Assembly: GCA_021904315.1 (NCBI GenBank)
Contig: CM038911.1
Coordinates: 16,589,390 to 16,653,389 of the forward strand
Length of the DNA stretch: 64,000 nt
Direction: 5' to 3'
DNA from: Sphagnum magellanicum
Taxonomy: Eukaryota; Streptophyta; Sphagnopsida; Sphagnales; Sphagnaceae
Shown piece after piece: positions 49,491-61,439 of the stretch (within the stretch, counting starts at the first letter, position 1; each line of letters starts with the position of its first letter). The notes below the pieces were generated by a model. That model had not been told where the DNA came from. It made no database searches and saw only the letters and a list, made by a program, of their open reading frames with translations. The position numbers were made by a program, and so were the translations under genes.

Positions 49491-52400
49491 ATGAGCTACA
49501 AAGGAGCAGTTGCGAGTGCGCCCAGGGAATTGGTCTCATTTCGAATGTCAGTTTTTTTCCCCATCCCACAACTCTATTTCCTCAAAGCCAATCTTGTTGG
49601 TCTTTCTGGAGAGAGAGAGAGAGAGAGAGAGATCTCTGCTGCATCTGTTATATCATTCTTTCCAGGATCCTTTCTTCTACTTTCTCTCTGAGGTGATTAG
49701 GGTTGTTGGGCGATGGGGATTTTTGCAGGCCTACAGAATTGAATTTGATACCCATTCGGTTGGATCTTGAGTTTGATGGCAGGAAATTGAAGGATGCATT
49801 CACATGGAATGCTGATGGTGCAAACCTAATCTCCTCCATTTTCCTTTTACATCATCTTCCATTTTCTTTGAGTTGCTGAAGTTGCTTCCATGCTGAAGAA
49901 ATAGCATTCTTCCATTTTCTTGGAGTTGCTGAATGTCCTTCCATGTTGCAGCATTCATTGAAGTGCTTTTGTTTGGTATTGAAAGACCATGGCTATCATT
50001 ACCCAATTTCATTAATTGAACGCTGCTGCTGCTTCTGGGCAATCTCAGATCCTGACAATGAGATCATTCCATTCTCTAAATGGATGGTGAAAGATTTGAA
50101 TTTACCAGCCGTATTCCAGCCGTACATTGCACAGGCGATACAGGTGAATTAGTTTCTCTCCCCCCCTCAATCATTTTCTGTTTCTTGTCAATAATATATG
50201 TTTGAGCCATCGTCTAGCATCTTCAAGGTATCTTCTTCATGCTGCTATATTCTTGCTTGCAACGTTGTGCCTTTCTTTTCTGTTTCCATTTGTTGCCCTA
50301 ATTCAATCATCTTAGGGTGAGGAATTATGGGTTGCAATCTGTACTCTGGTCCACAATTGACGCCTCTTTTGACTCAAGAAATATTGTGTGTGGTTCCATT
50401 CCTGTTGCAGACCCAATTGACAGAATTTCGGTCATTTGAAGGCCAAGAAATGAGCACTGAGGAGAGAGTCCAGACGATCAGAGTATGTTTAGTATATAAC
50501 TGAGACAAGGCTTTCAGATATCATGCAACATTCTTTTGTTGTTTATTGCATGACAGCCTGGTGCGTCATCGAATGTGGTGGAAGATACTGGAAATGTTGG
50601 TTTGAGCATACTTTCCTGTTGTCTGACTTGGTTGGATTTTCACAGTTGGACCTCCGAGTAAATAACACCTTGATACACGACCAGTTCTTATGGGTATATC
50701 TCGAAGCTGTTATCTTTTGGGTTCAATGCCAATTCAAATCCTTAGTTTTGTTTTTTCTTGGACCAGAATATACTTGGTTTTTTGTTGTTCAGGTACTAGA
50801 GGAGGATTGGTTTTGGTCAGATTAGGAGAAATCAATTCTAGTCACAGATAGTCTTTGGATTGCAATCTTTACTTTTTCTATGTGCTGCATTGCAGGATGT
50901 CAATAATCTCAAGAGTGATCCTGAAGGGTTTGCAAGAGGACTTTGTAAAGACTTGGACATCAAAGATCCTGAAGTTGCAGTGAGTGGGTCACTTTTGTAA
51001 AATTCTTTTTGGTCCTTCAAGATTTGATTTGTGCACACTCTTGAGGGTACCTCACATGGAGGTCTGCTTGTAGTGCCTCTTGTTTCCTTGGTGGTGGAAT
51101 GACCCATTCAATGTGTTTTGTGTGCAGCCAGCCATAGCAGTGGCCATTCGGGAACAGCTTTATGAGGTGAGGAAAGTGATGCAGGAAGTGTGTAGTTTGT
51201 TGCAAAGTTTTGTGGCAGTTTACTCTTTTTGCTTCAGGCTTTGATGCTTGCTTGTACAGGGGTGACACAATCATTACTTTCAAATTGCTTTTGTGGACTT
51301 TTTCTCTGCAATAGAATATGTATTCCTTTCACTTTCTTGTGTTTTTCTGTGTGCTTTTGAAATTGTTGTTTTGTTCTGGGAGATTTTATAGTTCAGCCTG
51401 TACTTGTAACTTTCACACTTCCAATGTGGTTTATGTTTATCCTTCCCACTTTCCCTTCCTGTCTCTTATTATTTGGAAATGTCAGATTGCAAAACAAAAT
51501 CTAGCAACAGGGAGAGAGACCCGCATCAGCAAAAAAGCACGTCGTGACAAGGGTGCAATGGACTTCTTTCAGTCCAGGTTTGCTACCTGGAATCCTCTTG
51601 TCTTTGATGTCACAATGACCACTGGAACTGAGTGGGTTGGTAGTAGTGTGATCAGTCTAATAGATGGTGGGTATAAGTTGATTCTCAAATTAGGGTTTAA
51701 ATCAGGTGGCAAGTTCTGGTCAATGGCCATATCTTGCAGTGAACATGCATGTCCTACAAGAGTTAATGAGGGGACTGGTTTAATCTTCACAGATTAAACT
51801 CATCAATGGGTACTGCAGATTAATTTCAGAAATGGCACCATTTGCATTCTCAGCCAAATTTTTGGTCTTTGAATAATAAACCCGTTTGCTTGCATCACAA
51901 CTGTCATCACAATGTGACTCTCAATTGTTGCCTTGATGTGGGGGATCTGCAGTGTGCAAGCCACAACAGCACTCAATATGATGAAGCGGCCCAACAGCAA
52001 GAAAATCAGTGTTGTGAGGTGAGTTTGCCTTATGTGACCAGGGGCCCCCCCAACCCCATAAGCTGCTGACTCTGATTAGGTGTTTCCCTAAACTTGCATT
52101 TTCTCCTTTTGATTATAATTTTATATCCTTGGCATGCTTCTGTAGGAGGAGAAATGAATGGGATCTCTTTGAGCCAGTCGTGGAAATTTTGAGTGAGAAG
52201 GAAGTTGAAGCTCTCTACATGAGAGAAGAAAGAAATGCTCGGTATTCAATTTTTGCCTTCACCAATTCAATGGTTCACATTTTCTCTAACCCTAATTATT
52301 TTGGGTGCTTGTTTCACTCTCCAGTAGTGTAATTACAATTGAGTTCTAACCAGCAGTTCCTTGCTTGATGTCTTTTACCAGCTGTTAATGACTAAATAGG

Positions 52401-52491
52401 TTGATGTGGGTGTTGTTCTGGGGTTAGCAGTTTGAAAAAGCGGCAAGAGGAGAAAGATGATGCATTCATGAGTCGTTATGTTCGAGTGTAG
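49491..52491 (+). CDS. BSH: SWI/SNF complex core subunit SNF5/INI1 homologue BUSHY
   Basis: Ten exons (49491-49546, 49729-49817, 50049-50143, 50411-50482, 50646-50693, 50896-50979, 51128-51166, 51486-51577, 52146-52241, 52431-52491) join across GT-AG introns into 243 residues, close to the roughly 240 of Arabidopsis BSH. The start is the ATG in CGATGAGC; the N-terminus ends FRMPTELNLIPIRLDLEF, as in the family. The two SNF5 repeats are visible: RPT1 at about 25-80 (IPIRLDLEFDG ... AFTWNADDPDNEI ... FQPYIAQAIQ) and RPT2 at about 105-161 (LDLRVNNTLIHDQFLWDVNN ... FARGLCKDL ... AIREQLYE). A basic, coiled C-terminal tail (RRNEWDLFEPVVEIL ... MREERNARLKKRQEE) follows. BSH is a core subunit of nuclear SWI/SNF chromatin remodellers. 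Its 5' end faces the unassigned minus-strand unit. Intron 1 carries a (GA)n tract at 49609-49632. Confidence 0.96.
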
Positions 52492-53580
52492 TCAAAAGTT
52501 GTTTGTACTGCAAGACTGCAAAAACCCATTTAGCATCCAGAGTTTCTCAATCACTGGGAAAATTAGACCTCTGTAACATCAGTTTGAAACTCTCTCTCTC
52601 TCTCTCTCTCCCTACTAACAGGGTAGATAACGGTGCAAGTGATTCTCAGAGCTCTGCACTTGAAACTTTCTCACCAAACTGCTGAAAACCATCAATACAC
52701 TTGCTTGATTGATTTTCTAAGCTAGAAGTTAGACTGATCAAATTACATTTAGTGTTACATACATCCTTTGTGACATGTTAGGGCTACAAATTTGATGGAA
52801 GTTGCAGAAATTAGGTTTGGGGGGGGAAGAACTTTAGTGCAAGTTTGATCCTTCTTGATGGAATGGCAGGTGTGAATACTGCAAAAACACATACAACGTT
52901 ACGTTGCAACAATTAAATTTTAGTTGCATATCACACCTTTAAATGCCTAAGACAAGTTGCAAAAGACAATTTTGTTACGAGGTTCATGAAATGACTTTGT
53001 GAAAAGAGCTTGAGATTTATTTGCTGAAGCATAAATAACTCCAAGAAATAAATAAGTAAATAAATAAATAAATAATTTGGGCTCCACATTGCTTTGCACC
53101 AACAATGACGATGATTAAATTATTTTTTGTAGACATAATAATTTTGTTATGATCAATTTTGTCTTTTCAAAACATAAAATTCTATAAATTTCACTATATG
53201 TCATTCTGTTTATTATAAAGTTTCATTACCTTGGCTGTTTTTTGAGATTAATTATATTATTTTTGAAAAATGTTGAATATTTTATTTATTTTTTCAAATA
53301 GCAAAAATCTTTTTTTGTGAAATAAATTACTGATTCTTCTATAACATATTCTATTTGTTGAAATGAAAAATTGAAAATTAATTAATTAAATTATTCAAAC
53401 AAACATGTGTGGAAGCTACCAACAAGGGTAGTACTGAGGATTTATTTAATTAACTTATTTCCCCTTTTTTTTCACAAAAACAATCTTGAAACTCCGGGCT
53501 GACCGGTTAATGACCACTTTTGTGGCTTTTTGATTAACTAACCACTTCTTCTTCTTTTTAAAAAATCGTCCTGCATGGTT
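52492..53580. other. BSH 3' flank and AT-rich spacer
   Basis: A (CT)n run at 52589-52611 and a (TAAA)n stretch near 53054-53074 are the only notable features. I see no gene. Confidence 0.55.
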
Positions 53581-53629
53581 TTGTAGGCTATCTTTTACAC
53601 CAGCCGTGGATACAGTCCGAACCCGGAAT

Positions 53630-53995
53630 TAGATCTGAACCGTCCATCTTATCGATCCGCGACCAAATCTATCGATCAACGATTGGCTCCCACAAGTCTT
53701 TAGAGATTTTAACCGTTAGATTTCCGAAATGACCCCCATCGGGACCGTTCACGTGCACTAAGAAAGAAAACCATTGAATGCAAAAGATAAATAAACAAAG
53801 AAAGCAGCAGGATTCGAAACCTTGCCAAGGAAGCCACGAATGAATGCCGTTGGATTTTCATCTCCCCAGCCGTCGATAGGCTTTTCGTACGGCCGAGGAT
53901 GAGTTCATCCCTACCGTCGATGGGTCGTTGGGAGACGTGTAGTGTACATCCAACCGTGTGGATCATTGATGCGGTGAATCGGGACCGTTGATTCC
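53630..53995 (+). promoter_or_regulatory. Histone H3.3 promoter with repeated CCGTTGAT-like motifs and an octamer
   Basis: Upstream of the H3.3 leader, (A/G)CCGT(T/C)-type words recur about eight times in 360 bp (near 53639, 53710, 53744, 53848, 53872, 53912, 53951 and 53982). Many extend to GAT. GATCCGCG at 53654-53661 is the exact reverse complement of the plant histone octamer CGCGGATC. A CACGTG G-box lies at 53750-53755. The density of these words contrasts with the plain AT-rich spacer before it. Confidence 0.6.
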
Positions 53996-54238
53996 TGGAC
54001 AGCGTAACTGAAGACAGACAGGGTCAAGTCGGTGTTGCTTCGGTTCTGTTTTGTTGTCGTCTTTGTTTTGCTTGTCGTTGTCTTCATCTCCGGCGCTGTT
54101 GCAAACCCTCTTCCTCGCTCTCGTGTTTCCGCATTTTGTTGTAGATTTTCCCGTCCCTTTTTGTTTTCGTTGTGCTTCGTTTCTTGTATCCAGGTCTTTG
54201 CGCTCCTTGTGCCTGTGATCATCGTCGTTTGAACAAAG

Positions 54239-54935
54239 GTACGGTTTTCTTTCTCAAGGTGATGTCGAAACCCTTGTTTCTCCAAAATCTTCTTCTACTT
54301 CGCCTTCTTTTTCCTGCGATGTTTTTTTCTCTTTTTTCTTCTTTTGTTTGGAGCCTGTGTTGGATTTTTTTGAAGGTCTTTTTGGTGCACATCCGTGCCG
54401 GTGCATCTCTCTCTCTCTCTGCATGCTTCTTTGGTTTTCTCGCTTTTGTAACCCTGATATACAGAGGTCTGTAGTTCCTTGATTTGGTGTTCCTCATCTG
54501 CAAGCGGCGAAAGCTTCTCCGTCTTTCTTTTGGTTTCTGTGTTGGTGTAGTTATCTTTGTAATATGCAGAGGTTTAAAAGCTCATTTACAAAATATATCG
54601 GTTGAAATTTATAAAGACATTAAACCGCTTTGGCTAGGGTCGTTGCGACGGCTGTTTGTGTTCCTTGTACCAAATGTCACTATACAATGTTCTTTGCGCC
54701 TTCACTATTTTTTCGTCGTTTAGAATGTGTACTTAAGAACTTATCTCTTTGTTAAAGTCTTTTCTGGGTCGTTGAGAGCTTGAGGGGGATGTCTAGTTGC
54801 TTGATGTTCTAGGGTATGATGCCGTCGCTATTTTGCTTTGCCAGATCCATGATGCGAATACTGAACTTACTTTTTCTTGCAAAAAATCCTGTAATCCTTT
54901 GTGGAGAAGATTGCTAACCAATGTCGTTTTTGCAG
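54239..54935 (+). other. Probable 5' UTR intron of histone H3.3
   Basis: A donor ACAAAG|GTACGG at 54239 and an acceptor TTTTTGCAG ending at 54935 bracket a T-rich stretch just eight bases before the H3.3 ATG (exon resumes at 54936). Introns in the leader are typical of plant H3.3 genes and absent from replication-dependent H3.1 genes. The donor is a best guess; CAG|GTCTTT at 54194 is an alternative. Confidence 0.6.
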
Positions 54936-54942
54936 TGTAATC

Positions 54943-55794
<852 letters not shown>

Positions 55795-55829
55795 GCTTTT
55801 GTATTGCAAAAAAAAAAAACCAAAAAATC

Positions 55830-55835
55830 AATAAA
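55830..55835 (+). terminator. Candidate poly(A) signal of H3.3
   Basis: AATAAA lies 36 nt after the H3.3 stop codon, in an A-rich context. The distance is short but acceptable; another downstream signal may be used. Confidence 0.4.
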
Positions 55836-55899
55836 AATTTGGGTTCTTTTGAACCCACCAAAAAGCCTTGTCTGTGTGGCCTTGTTTTTTGGTGTTGTT

Positions 55900-58800
55900 T
55901 TTGCTTCTTAAGGGCAAGTTGAATTGCAAATGCGACTTACTGAATAACACAATGGAAACAAGATTCTTTGTGCCGGAAATTCAACTTCCAATGTTTCTTT
56001 TGTGTTATTTAGACTAGACCCTTGTTGGGTTGTTTTCTGGCCTACTGGGTTTGGGAGTAATGAGATGAGATCACTGAAGTTGCCTGTTTGGGTGGTATCT
56101 AGATTTTACTGATTGGTGCTATGCGAAGTCTATGAAGTTGAACAAGAATATTTCCTGTGCATTATTCACATCTTTTCCTGCACTATGGTAAGAAAAGGTA
56201 GGGAGATACAAGTACAAGAGAGTAGCACTTTGGTCTTGAACATCATGACATGGTTATCATGAAGAAGTAAACCTTTTTATTTGCCCTGAAATTAGAACTA
56301 CTGCACAAGTTGAACTACTGCACAAGTCATCAAAATTTTAAGTTGCTTGCATGAGTTGTCAAAATCTAGACCAAAGAGCTTGCTGAGTTTTTGTGAGGTG
56401 AGTTTTTTAATAGAAAGAGCTTTGTGAAAAGAACTTGTGAGGTGAGAGTTCTAGAATTTTCAATTGGAGATTTTCATGAGAGCTTTCATGAGATGAGTGG
56501 TCCGGAGCTTTCTGGCATGAGTTGGTTTTGAGTGAAGAGTGAGAGAGTCAAGAGGAAACTCAATAGAGAGGTGAGAGAACAATGACGAAATGCTCTCAGG
56601 TGTGCAAAGATATAGAAGACAATGTTTGTGTAAAAACAGGGTATGCAGTGTTTTGCATGAAGAGAGGGACTCTGAATGTGTGAATAGCTTGGACTATGAA
56701 ACAAGCAAGATGCATAGAGCCACTGTTGACTGAAAGCTCTATTCATCCCTTCTTTTGAGGTAGTGTCCTAATTTGTGAGATTAAAGATGCTTGCAAAGCC
56801 AGGATGAAAGAGGGCACATGATTGGGTGTCACTTCATGGATGTCTCTAATATTGAGTATATACTTGCCTTATATTAGTTCAAAAGTAGGTATATACTTGC
56901 TTCATACTGGTCAAAAGTCAATCTGAAAACCAATACCAAGACCAAGTTGGTATGAAAGTTTTGAGAAGGACCCACTACAAGCACCACAATAATATCAAAA
57001 TCTTATGAATTCCAGAGACCAAGGACTAGGCTAGATACCAAACCGACATTGGATGTTCTTGGGGTGGTTTGGAATGCTACATGCTCGAATGACACTACTA
57101 AGAAGATTTGAAACAAAATTGGAAATATATAAAATGCAATCTGAGAATGCAATCCTGATCCAATTCAAAATCTTAGCAAAGACAAAGAAGTTTTATGACT
57201 TTGCCCCTCACATGACAAACAACCCTCTTCCTCTCTCTTGATCAATTCAATAACAAGTGTGATGCTTGATGATGATGAGGTGCTTCTCAACTTTCATTCC
57301 ACTATCCAAGGTACGGAAGATCATCACATAAGTAACATGTGCTCTTGAGATGTAAATTTTGTATGTACTCAAGGTCACCCACATAAATATGCACATATTC
57401 CAACCATCACACCTTACCTGTGGACAATGTTTATGCTAGAGAATGCATCATATTCGACAAGTTTTCAAGGTATATTATATGGCCTTGGTTCAACTTGTTA
57501 TCACCTAACCGAAATGGCAGAATATCGACAGGGATTAGTAGCTATGCTCTGGAAAAGGTCCTGATAGAACATCAGTTATGGATTAGGTAACCTATGAGAA
57601 GAGAAGATGGAGGCTATGGTGTATAATCAAGCTGCTGCATGAGCAGCAAGATGATGTGCCATAACCTGAGGTGGCCTTGAGCTGGTTACTAGACATAACC
57701 AGTTATCAAAAGTCCTTTTGTGTGTGAATACTGGGCTGCAAATTCCAGTGACAAAATTTCGAGGAGCGGATATATCGGTGATTTTGCATAATTTTTCAAA
57801 GGCTCATAAAATTTATCATATGGTCATCCCTGAACAATTTGAGGGACAATTCTAGAAACAACTCATAACTATTTCATCATTTTTCAACTTAACTACCTTA
57901 ATAACAACCTTACTTCTTTCGCTTACTCATTGGTAAACATATGATAAAAAATCCTATTTCATTTTCAAGCTTAACTATCTCATTCCTTAACTAATAATTA
58001 TTTTATTTTAATTTTTTAAATAATAACTACCTTCCTTTTTTTTTTTCCTTACCCACCATGAATTTAATGTTTAATATAATTTAAATTAAATTTAAAATTG
58101 ATATAAATAATAACAAGATGTTGAAAACCAAATGAGAACATGATTAGAAAAAAAAGTTTTGAACATCACTGGTAATGCCCAGCAACGTGGAGCCCAAGTG
58201 GGGGGCATTACACATGAGAGTTATGTGGGACTTTTTGCAGTGAAGAGAGAGAAAAAGGAAAGATAAGAGAATTGATCCGCATGTTTGTTCCTCGTGATCC
58301 CTGCAGTGTACAAGTCGCAAAGTTGCTCCAGGGCAGAGTTTGAGTCTCCTTGTGAGCTAAGGAAACTCAAACTACACCCATTTGATGATGCAGTTGAATC
58401 AGCTTTTGTGTTTTGTATCTTTCCTTTTCTTTTTTCTCTTCTTCTTTTTGCTGCCGGATATTCCCAGCACCCTGAAGCCCAATGGGTGCCACTGAATTTC
58501 AGGGCACACTTACTTGCAGCTCGAGTTCTGACCAGCTTCACATCTGCAGTTTGATGCAGATAGATTGGCATGGATCATGGTACTAGCAGCCTGCAGCTGA
58601 TCATGATTTCCAACATGTAAAGAAATTTAGCTGGGTTGTGCAATTGACCAGCTTTTTTTTGTTGCAGCAAGACTTTGCTTCTGAAATGGGTATTGGGTAT
58701 GCGTGTGCAGTTGCCCAATGTTTTATGGCGTGCACGCTTTCTTTCTTCATTCCCTCGACATGTCACCAGTTTCACTCCTCTTCTTCTTCCCACTTCCATG

Positions 58801-58925
58801 GATATCTCATTTTCGTTCTTGATATATGTTTGGAGCCGTCAGGCTTTCTGATCCTCAGAGTCTGTCTTCAATTCTCTTCTGCAAACTTTGTCTGTCAGCT
58901 TCAGCTTATTGTTGGTTTCAGCTGT
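55900..58925. other. Intergenic plus DMP upstream region
   Basis: No coding block was recognised in 55900-58200. The stretch 58220-58925 is less AT-rich and probably contains the DMP promoter and leader. TTTCAG just before 58921 and TTGCAG at 58668 could be leader-intron acceptors. Frames open on both strands at 58221-58571 match no family. Confidence 0.4.
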
Positions 58926-58929
58926 ACCC

Positions 58930-60009
58930 ATGAGCCATTCAGTCGACACTAGTTTTTCTGAGCCTCAGGTGCAGAGCTTCTATGATCCCATGGTCAGCAG
59001 GAGCACAAATCCACTCAGCAGCAGCTCCGCAGCTGCAGCGGCTACGACAAGCAGCAGTTTGAATGCTGGGATCTCTTGTGGCTGCATTTTCCAATTCCTG
59101 ACGTATCTGGTACAGAAGATGACGAGAACAGCACAGAACGCTCAGGGACAATCCACGGACATATTGACCCAGCTCTCCAACCTCCTACCCACCGGCACTT
59201 TCATGCTATTCCAGGCGCTTGCAATCCTCACCACCAACAATGGCGACTGCGGACACACGGACAAGGTGGTCACGGCTGTGGTGCTGGTCATCCTCGCCGC
59301 CATCTGCGCCTTCAGCTGCTTCACGGACAGCTACAAGGCCGAGAATGGCGTTGTTTACTACGGTGTCGTGACTACTACAGGGCTGTGGAATCCTTTTTTC
59401 GTCGGCTCTGGTCTGGCTAATGTCAGCGGCGCTTTCTATATCGGGGACAATGCCAAATACAATCTAAGGTATCTGTTCTTGTTTGTCTGCAGCAGATCCG
59501 CTCAGAGGGTACAACTGCAAGAGAGCTGCTCTCTGGAGCTGAGAATCCAGCTACTGCAAGTCTTTGGGGTTTTTTGTTTTGTGTTTTTGCTCTTGATCTG
59601 GGAACTTCCTTTGCTTCCTGATGCAAATTGAGTGACACCTATGATCGATCGGTAACGTGTGCTGGTGGTGCTGCTGCTTTGATGATCATGCTGATGTAAG
59701 TATCCTGCAATGTGTTTTTTTTCCCCTAGGGTTTTCGATTTCGTGAATGCGACGCTTTCCGTGATGGCGTTTGCGGCTCTCACGCTGCTGACGGCGCCTG
59801 TCACCACTTGCTACTACCCACACATCCCTGACTCTGTGGTGAAATCGTTGCCGATTCTCGTGGGTGCACTCATTGCCATCGTGACTCCGTATGCGCCGCC
59901 TGCCAGAAACGGCTTCGGCCACGCCATTCCGGAATCCGCTACCCCCACTAACAGCTCCAGCACCACCACAAGCTTACTGCGCAACTCCAGCACTGCAAGC
60001 ACAATCTAA
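58930..60009 (+). CDS. DMP family (DUF679) membrane protein
   Basis: Two exons (58930-59468 and 59730-60009) join at CTAAG|GTATCT and CCCCTAG|GGTT to give 272 residues. The first ATG of the frame is at 58930. A Ser/Ala-rich cytosolic N-terminus (1 to about 75) precedes the DUF679 core: LSNLLPTGTFMLFQALA (about 82-98), the NNGDCGHTDK loop, a second hydrophobic helix with SCFTDSYKAENGVVYYG (129-145), GLWNPF, then FDFVNATLSVMAF and a last helix (about 218-234). Four transmembrane segments are expected, at about 84-101, 113-131, 183-202 and 218-234. DMPs sit in ER, tonoplast or plasma membranes. Some act in senescence, and the DMP8/9 type acts in gamete fusion and haploid induction; I cannot tell which type this is. 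The C-terminal Ser/Thr/Asn tail is long. Angiosperm DMP genes are mostly intronless, so the 261-bp intron is notable. Confidence 0.94.
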
Positions 60010-61050
60010 ACAAAGTCTCAAACAGCTCCACCAACAATTCTCAATTACAAATGGCACCACTGAAATACAAAAAATCAACCCATCATCATCATCATCAAAA
60101 ATCCTGCGCTTGAATCCAGATCGATCTTGACCAATTAAACCTCAATCTTATCGCTTTCTTGACTAGATCTCGCAATTCTTAAGCTACCAACTTGTTGCAG
60201 ACTTACTCACCAAATCCTTGATCTGTCTGCCATATGAACTTCAAGCTCCAACCGATATTAAGCTGTGGTTCAATTGGATATGATATACCCATTGTTTGAA
60301 CAAGGCTGCTACTGATCAGAGCTTCATCAACCTCAGCTGAACCAGGATCATATATTCTGATGACTAGAATTTTCTGAGTACAGTTCTTCTTCCTCCATTG
60401 TACCAACAGTGACTACTGCAGTGTCAAGATTCTTCAACAGAATATTATCATCAGATCACGACTTGACTCCAAGCTGGCAGACTTGATTACAGTGCCAGAT
60501 GATCATGCATTTGCTGTTCATGGGATTTGTAATCTGGAAAATCATTGATGCATTGCTGAGTTTATATAATTTGCTGATCCTTCATGATGATTCTTCATTG
60601 CTTTTTGCACACACTTTTCAATGTGTCAGCCTGGTGTGCATGATCATGAATCACATGCTAAGAGCAATGTGTTCATATAGAAACATTCATGAATATTTTA
60701 GCTAGCTGCCTGCTTCTGCATTTTCTTTTCTTCTTCTTCTTCTTCACTGGGAAAATTCTTTACAAACTTGGGGAAATAATTTGGTGATCAATTCAACAAA
60801 CAAAACTGAGCAAGAAGAAATGATTATGAACTCAAGCTTTCAGTTGTTAAAAAAAAGCAGCAAGCGAATCTATTATATACCTGTCTGGTGATGCTCAAGA
60901 ACAGTCTATGAGAACAAGTGCATGAAAATAATATGTGCAATGTGCATCAATTTCACACCATAAAGATAGATTAAAATTTGTTGAGTCACTTGTTTAATTT
61001 TTCATCATTTAATATTTTTTTCAAACATCTACCAGGCTGCATCAAATCTC
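60010..61050 (+). other. DMP 3' flank, nothing else recognised
   Basis: A (CAT)n run lies near 60081-60098 and a (TTC)n run near 60723-60744. The first few hundred bases are probably DMP 3' UTR. I see no further gene. Confidence 0.45.
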
Positions 61051-61058
61051 TGAGTAAG

Positions 61059-61083
61059 AAAACTGTCACCTTGTGACAGTTTT
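61059..61083 (+). repeat. Perfect 11-bp hairpin followed by a T run
   Basis: AAAACTGTCAC (61059-61069) and GTGACAGTTTT (61073-61083) pair perfectly around a 3-nt CTT loop, and the T run continues to 61088. In bacteria this would be read as an intrinsic terminator. In a plant nuclear genome it is more likely a small palindrome or a transposon end. Confidence 0.8.
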
Positions 61084-61439
61084 TTTTTGGTTGCAAATTC
61101 TATCATAATATGCATTTGCCCTAGTGGATGCACTTCTCATTCTCACTTTTGATTTGTTACTTGGTGAACAAAGTGAACTATTCTACTCTACTATTATTGA
61201 TCAATTGTGTAGGTGAAGTACAATCTCACCTATTTGGTGTTAAAATTGGATTTGCATCCTTTCTTTTTCAAGTTCAGCTTTTCTTCTTTGTTGTCATGCT
61301 TTCATTTAGTAAAACTCAATTCCTCTTCCAAGTTAGCCATTCTCGTGGTCTCTTTTTCAAATGATCAAAGCGTATCTTTTTATCTTCTCACTCTTGATTT
61401 CTACTTATAAACCTTTGCAATTTATAACCTTCTTCCATT

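Noticed and set aside
51318..51797. A 159-codon plus-strand ORF within BSH
   Set aside because: Only 51486-51577 of it is a real BSH exon; the rest is intron read-through with no conserved content.
53808..53835. A second B-box-like sequence on the minus strand (GTTTCGAATCC)
   Set aside because: The expected T stem does not pair and there is no A box at a suitable distance, so it is not a tRNA gene.
59076..59420. A 114-codon open frame overlapping DMP exon 1
   Set aside because: It is a shadow frame of the DMP coding exon; it has no family signature and starts inside the real gene.
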